Positions 24,640-31,650 of a stretch of 34,403 nt of DNA are shown here, one piece after another. The position numbers and the translations under genes were made by a program. The stretch comes from Acidisphaera sp. S103 (GTDB taxonomy: Bacteria; Pseudomonadota; Alphaproteobacteria; Acetobacterales; Acetobacteraceae). Within the stretch, counting starts at the first letter, position 1. The number at the start of each line of letters is the position of its first letter. The stretch lies in the NCBI RefSeq assembly GCF_009765975.1, contig NZ_LMUJ01000101.1, forward strand, positions 15,246-49,648, in the 5' to 3' direction. The notes under the pieces are model-generated. The model was given only the letters and a program-made list of their open reading frames with translations. It did no database searches and was not told the DNA's origin.

Positions 24640-24657
24640 CTATCCCCAAGATGGGGG
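24640..24657. promoter_or_regulatory. Palindromic CTATCCCC...GGGGG motif, copy A
   Basis: CTATCCCCAAGATGGGGG lies directly before the start codon of ADC-like copy 2. It shares 16 of 18 bases with copy B at 26534-26551, in front of another - strand gene. The CCCC/GGGG arms form an inverted repeat, as expected for a dimeric regulator's operator. Confidence 0.4.
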
Positions 24658-24726
24658 GCGAAGGCGGTTGACGCGGGGGAGCCAGGGTCGATCGCCAGCA
24701 GCTCTACGTGTCGTCGCGTAGTCTAA

Positions 24727-26038
24727 GGGCCCGTCCGGAGATAACCGAATTGCGATCAGTCTGGGCCGATTCCCTCAGGGTGGGGATTTGGCTACTGGGC
24801 ATGGATGATCGACGCCGGCCCGATTTGCGAACGCTTTGAGGCCCTTTCCCCGTATCTGAGTGAACGCGAGCGCCGCCTGCTGGCAGCGAGCGAGGCGCGC
24901 GCTGCCAGCTATGGTGTCATCGCGGCGGTGGCGGTGGCGACCGGCATCGCCCCCAGCACGATCGGGCGCGGCCTGAAGGAACTGGCGGCTCCGGATAAGC
25001 TCGACCCGGATCGGGTTCGCCGTCCGGGCGGCGGTCGTAAGCCATTGGTGGTAAGCGACGCCACGTTGCTCGACGATCTGCTGGCGTTGGTCGAGTCGGA
25101 CGCGCGTGGAGATCCGATGTCGCCGCTGCGCTGGACCTGCAAGAGCCTGTCGCGACTGACCTCGGCTTTGGTGGCGCAGGGCCACCGGATCGGCCGCACA
25201 GTGGTCGGTGAGTTGTTGCATCGGCAGAAATTCAGCCTGCAAGCCAACCGCAAGACCCGGGAAGGCGACAGCCATCCCGACCGGAACGCGCAGTTCGTCC
25301 ACATCAACGACAGCGTGGAGACGGCGCTGACGGCGGGGGAGCCGGTGATCTCGGTGGACACCAAGAAAAAGGAGCTTGTGGGAGACTTCAAGAACGCCGG
25401 CCGCGACTGGCGCCCGCAGGGTGAATCCGAGGAAGTCCGCGTGCATGACTTCCTGATCAAGGAGCTTGGCCGTGCGGTGCCTTACGGTATCTACGATCTC
25501 GCCGCCAATGCCGGCTGGGTGAGTGTCGGCATGAACCATGACACCGCGGCCTTCGCGGTGCAGACGATCCGCCGCTGGTGGGGCGAGGTTGGCCGGGTTC
25601 GGTATCCGCATGCAGCAAAGCTGACAATCACCGCCGATGGAGGTGGCAGTAATGGATCACGGCTGCGTCTGTGGAAGCGGGAACTGCAGCGCCTTGCCGA
25701 CGAACTGGCCATTGACATCGCCGTGCATCACCTGCCGCCGGGAACCAGTAAATGCAACAAGATAGAACACCGTCTGTTGTCGTTCGTCACCATGAACTGG
25801 AAGGCCATGCCGCTGGTCAGCTACCGCGTCATTGTCGATTTGATTGCTGCTACCACGACCGACACCGGACTGACGGTTCGCTGCGAACTGGATAGCAACG
25901 CCTACCCGAAGGCGATCCAAGTGTCCGATCGCGGGATGGCCGCCCTCAATATCCAGCGCGATGCGTACCACGGAGAATGGAACTACACCATACGGCCAGT
26001 CGTACTCTCAGTAAGCGTAGTTGTTTCCGGATGATCTC
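24727..26038 (+). mobile_element. ISAzo13-family insertion sequence
   Basis: A single transposase gene lies between imperfect inverted repeats: 24727-24745 (with TCCGGAGATAAC) and 26020-26038 (complement with TCCGGAAACAAC), 13 of 19 positions equal. The right repeat contains the transposase stop codon. The element ends next to the TAA of a secreted-protein gene. No clear target duplication is visible beyond TAA/TTA-like flanks. Confidence 0.78.
24805..26034 (+). CDS. ISAzo13-family DDE transposase
   Basis: This 409-residue transposase shows an N-terminal helix-turn-helix (IAAVAVATGIAPSTIGRGLKEL, about 38-59 in parts), GGGRKPL, and the catalytic core with SVDTKKKELVGDF (first Asp), LTITADGGGSNGSR (second Asp) and NKIEHRLLSF (Glu). 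RTVVGELLHRQKFSLQANRKT and GEWNYTI near the end are typical of the family. The usual W in GTSKWNKIEHR is Cys here. The length is complete and no frameshift is visible, so it may be active. Confidence 0.92.
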   Translation: MIDAGPICERFEALSPYLSERERRLLAASEARAASYGVIAAVAVATGIAPSTIGRGLKELAAPDKLDPDRVRRPGGGRKPLVVSDATLLDDLLALVESDARGDPMSPLRWTCKSLSRLTSALVAQGHRIGRTVVGELLHRQKFSLQANRKTREGDSHPDRNAQFVHINDSVETALTAGEPVISVDTKKKELVGDFKNAGRDWRPQGESEEVRVHDFLIKELGRAVPYGIYDLAANAGWVSVGMNHDTAAFAVQTIRRWWGEVGRVRYPHAAKLTITADGGGSNGSRLRLWKRELQRLADELAIDIAVHHLPPGTSKCNKIEHRLLSFVTMNWKAMPLVSYRVIVDLIAATTTDTGLTVRCELDSNAYPKAIQVSDRGMAALNIQRDAYHGEWNYTIRPVVLSVSVVVSG

Positions 26039-26461
26039 TTAGCCACCGCCGGCGCCGACTCCACTGGTCGAGAGCGGTATCGGAAGGTTTATGCCGTCGC
26101 ACGGCGTGCCGGAGCCGTAGATTGCGACATTGATGTATGCGCCACCCGCCGTCCCCTTGATCGTGGCCTTTCGCCCCGCTCCGCCAACCTCGTTGGCTGC
26201 CATCTCAAATGTTCGATCGGCATTGAGCTGACCATCCAGCCTCGCGATGTGCTGTTCACGATCCCATGCCACAAAGCCGATCAGCCTGTTGTCTGGTTCG
26301 ACGCTGACGTGCCAATCCAGCCCGGGGCAGCCGCCAATCGCGGGACCGGTATGGTAGGAGTATAGCTGGGCCTTTTTGGGCTGCGCCATGGCCGGGCTTG
26401 CCGCGACCAGCGCAGACAGCGCGACCGTGACGATTTGCCCGTGGAACATTCTAAAACGCAT
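26039..26461 (-). CDS. Secreted hypothetical protein abutting the IS
   Basis: This 140-residue protein has a signal peptide (MRFRMFHGQIVTVALSALVAASPAMA then QPKK). The mature part, YSYHTGPAIGGCPGLDWHVSV, VAWDREQHIARLDGQL, NEVGGAGRKATIKGTAGG and TPCDGINLPIP, resembles small secreted proteins I associate with Acetobacteraceae; the two Cys could form a disulfide. The start at 26461 has GGAGG about eight bases upstream. The TAA (26039-26041) lies right at the IS border, so the natural end may have been replaced. Function unknown. Confidence 0.68.
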   Translation of the reverse strand: MRFRMFHGQIVTVALSALVAASPAMAQPKKAQLYSYHTGPAIGGCPGLDWHVSVEPDNRLIGFVAWDREQHIARLDGQLNADRTFEMAANEVGGAGRKATIKGTAGGAYINVAIYGSGTPCDGINLPIPLSTSGVGAGGG

Positions 26462-26533
26462 CGGGATTTCCCTCCAAATGAAGTCGTTCACGTCCGGAGA
26501 CACTTGCATTAGGAAAGGTCGTGCCTGGCGTTG

Positions 26534-26551
26534 CTATCCCCCTGATGGGGG
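26534..26551. promoter_or_regulatory. Palindromic CTATCCCC...GGGGG motif, copy B
   Basis: CTATCCCCCTGATGGGGG contains the hairpin/operator-like TCCCCC-TGAT-GGGGGA (26537-26552). It lies about 75 bases upstream of the secreted-protein start on the - strand and matches copy A at 24640-24657 in 16 of 18 bases. Confidence 0.4.
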
Positions 26552-26789
26552 AGAAACGGATGTATTGTTCGAAGAGTCAATTGGATGTCACACGGATGAC
26601 GGGCGAGTGAGGTGGCCGCGTTCCACGGTTGGTGCACTCTGTTCGTTCGGCCAATACCAGGCTGCGTCCGCAACGATGCATTCAGCCGGAAAATCTATGA
26701 AAGGTCGAACTTTGACCGAGAGATGCCGTGTAGATGGATAGATCGCGTAAAGTGCCAAAGGTGACGCACGGTTGCCCTCGAGCACTGCC

Positions 26790-26928
26790 CGCAACGTTCC
26801 CTTTTTCAGGGCGTCTGCCGAGATGGAAGGCGAACTCGAAGCGGTCGTGCGGATCCTGGTCCAGAACGAATGGCCGTGGCGGTTGCAAGGGCCTTATGAC
26901 GAAATGATTTCCCGCCACGCGGTGCAAT
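26790..26928 (+). pseudogene. YtcJ-type amidohydrolase fragment
   Basis: The + strand reads MEGELEAVVRILVQNEWPWR followed by LQGPYDEMISRH from 26823 onward. This resembles the middle of YtcJ-like amidohydrolases (ELxAVVRxLxxNxWPxRLHATYDExI). Nothing before or after is recognisable as the rest of such a protein, so this is a small remnant of about 35-45 codons. Confidence 0.6.
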
Positions 26929-27136
26929 CCCCGCCGCCACTACCGCCGCCTTCATGGCGGAAAGTTGTGGGCAGCACACGGTATGGGGTGGACCGCCTAT
27001 CGGTGCAACGGCCTCGCGTTCAGGCGTCGTCTGTTGGTGCGTCTTATGTCCGGCTTAGCCCGTCTCGCGCGGGGTGCGTTTGGCCTCGGCCCTGCAGCGT
27101 GGCCGCTTTTTTAGTCCCCAGCCGAGAAGCCAACGT

Positions 27137-28099
27137 TCAGATCACGGCACGCGGCGTGGGGCCAAGCGACAAGTCCGCCTCACCCCCGACACACCCCTCC
27201 ATGATCCGCCCGATCTCCTCTCCCTCCAACACCCCAACCTCCACCACAAACACCACCCGCGCCCGCGGCGTCCCGGGGGCCAACACTCCGCCCGGGGCCA
27301 GCGTCGCCCGCCCCCCGGCGAGTTGAAACACCACGACTCGCCCAGGCTGCCCCGCCACCTCGAATATCCCTTTCGCCCTGGCCAGCCGCGATGCCAGCCG
27401 CCCGATCGCTGTCTGGAACGCGGGCAGCGACACGACCCGATCGGACATCCAGTTCAGCGTCTCGAACCGCTCCGCCGCTGGCCGTCGGCGCCCTACCTCC
27501 CGGACCACCGGCACCCGATCCACATTCGGGGAAAACAGGAGTTCCGCCGGCACCGCCCCGTGCTGTGCTTCCACCACCACCAGCCCTGGTCGCAGCGCCT
27601 TCACCGCATCGCGCACAGGCTGGCCGGATTCTGCCAGATCGACCTTGCTCAATGCCACCACATCCGCCGCCCGCACCTGGGACCGCAGCAACTGGTCTTT
27701 CAGCGACGCCGCCGGCGCGGACGCGTCCACCACGCACAGCACCGTCTCCAGCGGCGCCTCCCGCCAGATGACTGGGTCCATCAGGTTGCGCACGATGTCC
27801 GCCGGGTCGGCCACCCCGCTGGTCTCGATCACGATGAACTCCGGCCTGGGATCGCGCCGCAGCAGGCCCGCCAGCACGCGCAGCAGATCGCCCTCCAGGC
27901 TGCAACAGATGCAGCCATTGCTCAGGCTCACCACCCCGTCGCTCGCGCCCGCGATCAGTTCGGTGTCGATATTGATGGCACCGAAGTCGTTGACCACGGC
28001 CGCGATCCGCCGTCCCTCGGCATGCGCCAGCAAATGGTTCACCACCGAGGTCTTGCCCGCGCCCAGGAAGCCGCAGACCAGCAGGATGGGGACTGGCAC
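27137..28099 (-). CDS. CobW/COG0523 family GTPase (putative metal chaperone)
   Basis: This 320-residue protein is a G3E GTPase: Walker A GFLGAGKT (10-17), the metal-binding GCICC motif (Cys63, Cys65, Cys66), the ETSG loop (about 92-95) and SKVD in place of the usual NKxD guanine motif (about 155). The C-terminal CobW_C half is present (FEVAGQPGRVVVFQLAGGR). Members insert or deliver Zn, Co or other metals to client enzymes. The GTG start at 28099 follows the amidohydrolase stop by two bases (TGATCGTG), so it is co-translated with that metal-dependent enzyme. I infer that it may supply its metal. Confidence 0.85.
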   Translation of the reverse strand: MPVPILLVCGFLGAGKTSVVNHLLAHAEGRRIAAVVNDFGAINIDTELIAGASDGVVSLSNGCICCSLEGDLLRVLAGLLRRDPRPEFIVIETSGVADPADIVRNLMDPVIWREAPLETVLCVVDASAPAASLKDQLLRSQVRAADVVALSKVDLAESGQPVRDAVKALRPGLVVVEAQHGAVPAELLFSPNVDRVPVVREVGRRRPAAERFETLNWMSDRVVSLPAFQTAIGRLASRLARAKGIFEVAGQPGRVVVFQLAGGRATLAPGGVLAPGTPRARVVFVVEVGVLEGEEIGRIMEGCVGGEADLSLGPTPRAVI

Positions 28100-28101
28100 G
28101 A

Positions 28102-29583
28102 TCAGCTTTCGCGGCGTACCGGCTGCCCGGGCCTCGCTGCCAGGTCCAGCACGCCGTCGGTGATGACCGGCACCCCGCTGACCACCAGATGCCGCACCCC
28201 TTCGGCCGGGCGGTTCATCGCGCTGAACTCCGCTTTGTCTGACAGCGTATCAAAGTCGAATACCACCACGTCGGCATCCGCGCCCGGCGCCAGCCGCCCC
28301 TTCGCGCGCATCGCCGGCGTGCTGGCAGCCAAAATCTCCGCCGGGATCAGCGCGCATTTCCGGACGCCCTCCAGCAGCGACACCGCCTGCCGTTCCCGTA
28401 CCCAATGTCGCATGAAGCGTGTGAAGCATCCCGCCGACCGGGGATGCGACGTGGCATCCGCTGGCAGCGGCCACGCGTCACCGGTGTAAACTGACCCATC
28501 CGAGAGGGTCCAAGGCATCGCATCTGAGGCGATCGCCCCACCCGGATACAGCACCGACATATCCAGCAGGTCCCGATGATGTGCGTTGTTCTCGGTATCC
28601 AGCACATGCCACAGCACCAGCGTCGAAGGCTCCTCCGCCTGTGCCGCCAGTAGTTCCGCTCGGTCGTGGAACCGGCGCCCGTCGGCCACCCGCTGCACCG
28701 AGTCGTAGCCGGTGCCATTGCGCGCCTCGAACTCTGGATCGCTGAAAAACGCCGCCGCCAGCACGGTGGAGCCGGTGCCGTAAGGATAAGCCTCCAATGT
28801 GATCGGCAACCCCTGCGCCTGCGCCTTCGCCACCAGGGCCGCGCAGCGTGCCACATCGGTCTTGCTGGAGCTGTTGAAGTGGCAGATGTGCATATGCGCG
28901 CCGGTGGCGCCCGCATACCCGATCAGGCGGATATAGGCCTCGGCCGCGCTCTCCGGGTCGATCGCCGACATATAGGCAACGTGGGTAAATGTTGGGACGT
29001 TATGCACCGCCGCCAACTGGCACACGGCGGTGAGCTCCTGCACGCCGGCGCCGGGGGCGTAGGCGTTTAGAATGCCGATGCCGATCCCGCCCTCGTTCAG
29101 TCCGTTTTCCAGGCGGGTGAGGATGCCGGACACCTCGATTTCGCTGGCCACGTTCTCTACCCAGCGACGGTCGCGCATGGCGCGGCCAAATGCCTCCAGC
29201 GAAGATTCCTCGTTGGAGCCGGTCATCGCGCTGATCCGGGCGAACGCCCAGTTGACGGAGGCGCCGTAGTTGAGCACGCGGCCCTGCCTGGCTTGGCGTT
29301 TGTACCAGGACGCGATTGGTAGCACGCCTGCTTCCAGGTCCAGTGTCGTCGTCACCCCGTCGAACGCCTGCATCCGGTCGGCCGGGATCGACTGGCCGTG
29401 GGCGTGCAGATCGATGAAGCCGGGGGCAACCACGAGGTCGGTGGCGTCGATCACTCGTTCGGCGCTGCCTAGCCTGGTGCCGACGGCGGCGATCTTGCCG
29501 TCCAGCACCGCCACGTCACCGATACCATCCATCCCGCTGGCCGGGTCCACCACGCGCCCGCCGCTGATCAACAAGCCACCCAT
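28102..29583 (-). CDS. D-aminoacylase-type amidohydrolase
   Basis: This 493-residue enzyme belongs to the N-acyl-D-amino-acid deacylase-like amidohydrolases. LISGGRVVDPASG starts the small beta domain, GFIDLHAHG (His60, His62) is the first metal site, and THVAYMS, AHMHICHFNSSS and TLVLWHVLDTEN supply later active-site histidines. SDAMPW carries the conserved Asp, and LAPGADADVVVFD closes the beta domain. It would hydrolyse an N-acyl amino acid or similar amide. The ATG at 29583 is chosen: the longer frame upstream (to 29781) is low-complexity and not family-like. The CobW gene follows directly. Confidence 0.85.
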   Translation of the reverse strand: MGGLLISGGRVVDPASGMDGIGDVAVLDGKIAAVGTRLGSAERVIDATDLVVAPGFIDLHAHGQSIPADRMQAFDGVTTTLDLEAGVLPIASWYKRQARQGRVLNYGASVNWAFARISAMTGSNEESSLEAFGRAMRDRRWVENVASEIEVSGILTRLENGLNEGGIGIGILNAYAPGAGVQELTAVCQLAAVHNVPTFTHVAYMSAIDPESAAEAYIRLIGYAGATGAHMHICHFNSSSKTDVARCAALVAKAQAQGLPITLEAYPYGTGSTVLAAAFFSDPEFEARNGTGYDSVQRVADGRRFHDRAELLAAQAEEPSTLVLWHVLDTENNAHHRDLLDMSVLYPGGAIASDAMPWTLSDGSVYTGDAWPLPADATSHPRSAGCFTRFMRHWVRERQAVSLLEGVRKCALIPAEILAASTPAMRAKGRLAPGADADVVVFDFDTLSDKAEFSAMNRPAEGVRHLVVSGVPVITDGVLDLAARPGQPVRRES

Positions 29584-29790
29584 ATCGCCACCCTGTTTCC
29601 CGAAGTCCGGATTCCTCCGGGGCGGTAGCACCGAAGGCGCGTCGGATCGGCCACTGACGTGGGGATCCTTCTCGCCAATAGACGTAGATTTGCACCCGCC
29701 CGCAACCACCCGCGCCGAATTGCCGGGGATAATTTTTGGGGATGGTCGAGCGGTCGTGTGTCGGCCACCCATGACGGACATGTAGAGCAG

Positions 29791-30102
29791 TCAGCTGAAG
29801 CGTGGTGTCCTATACAAGGCGGCGTTGACGTGAGCGAACTCCCAGCATTCCTCGCGGACCGCTTCAGCGAAATCCTTCGGCGGATCCGCGGCTGCCCCGC
29901 TTCCAATAAGCTCCCGCAATTCGGGCACCGTCCGATTTGGCTCGAAATACGCGCTGGTCGTCTTCAAGAGAATCCGTTTGGAGCGGGCGACGATATTAGA
30001 CGAAGACATGGCGCGCCTATGGCTGATCAAGGCGTAGAGCACTGATGTCATGCCGCCGATCACGGAGCCAGCGAGCGCCGAGAATGCCGAAATATAAGCC
30101 AC
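29791..30102 (-). CDS. Small one-helix membrane protein, apparently shortened inside
   Basis: This 103-residue protein starts with a membrane helix (AYISAFSALAGSVIGGMTS) followed by VLYALISHRRAMSSSNIVAR and a soluble part with TSAYFEPNRTVPELREL and FAEAVREECWEF. I recall larger proteins (about 150-170 residues) of alphaproteobacteria with the same helix and the same C-terminal part, but with an extra 45-60 residues between. The helix runs straight into VLYALIS here, suggesting an in-frame deletion. GTG at 30102 is the start. Function unknown. Confidence 0.6.
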   Translation of the reverse strand: MAYISAFSALAGSVIGGMTSVLYALISHRRAMSSSNIVARSKRILLKTTSAYFEPNRTVPELRELIGSGAAADPPKDFAEAVREECWEFAHVNAALYRTPRFS

Positions 30103-30633
30103 GATGTCGGTGCCGGCCCCGCATTAGGCACGATGACGGTCTGTGTCGAACATCATTGCGGGCGCTCTGTTGCCGTGATCCGGGCACGACGCGTTTTCAC
30201 GATCCGCATCTCCCCCGCCACTCGATTGCCCAAGCGGTGTGATCTCACAAATCGGAGGGGGGCAATTTTGAACGCCGATCACCCTTCAATGGGGTCAAAA
30301 TTCCACGCCGATTCACAATTGGCGATCTCAATGCTCTTCCGATTGAAGGATCGTGCGGGCGGCCGCAGCCGGACCGATACTTCCTTCGGATGTTGAACGC
30401 AGCCGCAGCCAACGGATTCCCATGGCTCCAAGGCAGGAAAGAGGGGGATCGGCTGCTGTCGCCTTCTGTACTGCATCTGGAACCACGGCGATCATGACTG
30501 TGAAACCTTGCCGCGAGCCAGTAGCTGTATCCGATTCCACGATCCTTCATGCTTACAGGGAACTTACATTGCTGGCCGCAACCTATTATGTAAGCAAAAA
30601 GAGCCGTGAATGGTTGCTTTTATGATATTGAAA
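30103..30633. other. Non-coding stretch before the tRNA-like elements
   Basis: No gene is supported. The stretch carries the IS21-like end at 30257-30316 (separate entry). The rest has only short frames without motifs. Confidence 0.5.
30257..30316. repeat. Orphan IS21-type terminal repeats
   Basis: GGGGGGCAATTTTGAACGCC (30257-30276) plus GATCAC is followed by TGGGGTCAAAATTCCACGCC (30290-30309) plus GATTCAC. This pair of repeats (GGGGTCAAAATT..ACGCCGATT.AC) is typical of IS21-family ends, which carry several copies. No istA or istB gene is in the window, so it is a solo end left after deletion. Confidence 0.6.
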
Positions 30634-30655
30634 TCTAAAATGTATTCTGGAGCGG
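30634..30655. repeat. Short repeat, copy 1 (TCTAAAATGT...GAGCGG)
   Basis: This 22-base repeat matches 30744-30765 in 19 positions, 110 bases away. It overlaps the 3' end (CCA end) of the Gly tRNA-like element. Confidence 0.5.
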
Positions 30656-30705
30656 ACGAAGGGCTTCGAACTTTCGACCCCGATCTTGGCAAGGTTGCGG
30701 TCCGC
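30648..30705 (-). pseudogene. tRNA-Gly(GCC)-like element lacking the D arm
   Basis: On the - strand the 58 bases fold as acceptor 5' GCGGACC, one G, anticodon arm CAACC-TTGCCAA-GATCG with anticodon GCC, variable GGGTC, T arm GAAAG-TTCGAAG-CCCTT, acceptor 3' CGTCCGC, T and encoded CCA. Six of seven acceptor pairs form, but only three of five in each of the other two stems, and the whole D arm is missing. The loops and CCA agree with tRNA-Gly(GCC). It is most likely a decayed, internally deleted tRNA copy, not a working tRNA. Confidence 0.65.
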
Positions 30706-30739
30706 TGAAATCCGACCGCCTCACCATCGAGCAAAAACA

Positions 30740-30765
30740 CCGCTCTAAAATGTTTCCTAGAGCGG
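30740..30765. repeat. Hairpin and short repeat, copy 2
   Basis: CCGCTCTA (30740-30747) and TAGAGCGG (30758-30765) form a perfect 8-bp stem with a 10-base loop. The stretch 30744-30765 repeats 30634-30655. Palindromic elements with GCTCTA/TAGAGC arms are common between genes in alphaproteobacteria. It lies between the two tRNA-like elements. Confidence 0.55.
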
Positions 30766-30793
30766 CGCGGGCAGGCTAAATATTTGAATTTAT

Positions 30794-30862
30794 TGGCGTG
30801 CCCGGAAAGACTCGAACTTCCAACCCCCGGGATTCGTAGTTTATGGAACGAGTTGGGGGTAT
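30794..30862 (-). pseudogene. tRNA-Arg(ACG)-like element, 3' half kept
   Basis: On the - strand the 3' half reads anticodon loop CTACGAA (anticodon ACG), then GGAAG-TTCGAGT-CTTTC (T arm, five pairs with one G-U), acceptor CGGGCAC, discriminator G and CCA. This fits alphaproteobacterial tRNA-Arg(ACG). The 5' half (ATACCCCCAACTCG...) pairs only four of seven acceptor bases and the 5' side of the anticodon stem is destroyed. It is a partial tRNA copy, as often left by integration at a tRNA 3' end; no integrase gene is in the window. Confidence 0.65.
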
Positions 30863-31145
30863 TCCGCCGAATCGTCGGTTATCGGATGTCGTCAAGCACT
30901 TTTCGACCCGCGGCTCCGCTGCCCCACCCACCCATTAGCCGTCGTTCACCCAATATTCCCACTCTTACCCTTGTGGGATGTCTGGGGGAAGAAGACAGTG
31001 TGGAGGGCCACCGCGCCCCTACTTTGAGGTAAGCACATCATGGGGGGCGCGTCTGCTGCACCAACATCGCCAGCCGACTATTCACCTGAAAATTGCGTCC
31101 TCATTCTTCCCCACCGGTCGCCGCGCCCCCGGCCTTCTGCGTCTG

Positions 31146-31286
31146 CTATTTCGATGAAGGCCTAGCACCTGACTTGCGAGCCTCAGGCTGCGGCTTGAGG
31201 AAAGTCGGACTTACCGGCGCGACCTTCTTGTCGGCCTTCGGCTTCTTGGCCTCACGGTTTCCGTGCTGCTTATTGCCCTTCCCCAT
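31146..31286 (-). CDS. Small basic MGKGNK-type conserved protein
   Basis: This 46-residue protein starts MGKGNKQHGNREAKKPKADK and is rich in Lys and Pro. I know this N-terminal sequence from a widespread small hypothetical protein of alphaproteobacteria with no assigned function. AGGAGA is at a good distance before the ATG at 31286; an upstream in-frame start (31391) has no similarity. It stands alone on the - strand. A nucleic-acid or ribosome-associated role would fit its charge but is a guess. Confidence 0.8.
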   Translation of the reverse strand: MGKGNKQHGNREAKKPKADKKVAPVSPTFLKPQPEARKSGARPSSK

Positions 31287-31650
31287 AATCGTTCTCTCCT
31301 GCTGTCGTGATGCCGGCCCGTACCTGCTGAAGCTCGGACGGCGCGGCCGATGCCGCTTGACAATCAAGGTGAGACCCTGCGGCGACCTCATGCAAGTGCC
31401 AAATGGCAGCGGCTCTCTTCAGCAGGTTCGGGAGCCGGAACACGTGGCGGCGTACGTCGGAACATAGCCTTCGGATGTGTCTGAGCAGGCCAACATAGCA
31501 AGTCGGAAGATATCTCCGGATCGAGGCCACCCCGCACACTCAGGGCGCGTCAGTCTCCCCTGCTCAATGTGCTTGGTTGCCTGTTTATGCGTACCAGAAG
31601 CCCGTTTCGGTCATTTGTGCAAAAGAGATCGCCGCCGTTCCAAGGGACGC
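31287..31650. other. Non-coding stretch between small basic protein and OmpA-type gene
   Basis: I see no supported gene. It presumably holds the promoter of the small protein; TTGATT at about 31363-31368 (- strand) has no clear -10 partner. The decamer TATCTCCGGA (31511-31520) equals part of the ISAzo13 repeat but may be chance. Confidence 0.4.

Larger units (their letters stand above)
26510..27136. other. Gene-poor stretch with one gene fragment and a palindromic motif
   Basis: No intact gene is supported here. The stretch holds the motif at 26534-26551 and a scrap of an amidohydrolase (26790-26928), listed separately. Other open frames have no recognisable sequence. Confidence 0.5.

Noticed and set aside
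27074..28489. 471-codon open frame opposite the CobW and amidohydrolase genes
   Set aside because: Low-complexity Arg/His/Pro-rich translation spanning two real genes on the other strand; a GC artefact.
30784..31032. Short + strand frame beginning MNLLACPERLELPTPG
   Set aside because: The opening residues are the known false translation of the antisense of a tRNA 3' end; here it covers the Arg tRNA-like element.
31511..31520. TATCTCCGGA, identical to ten bases of the ISAzo13 left repeat (complement)
   Set aside because: A 10-base match in 34 kb on two strands can easily be chance, and no transposase or second repeat is near.
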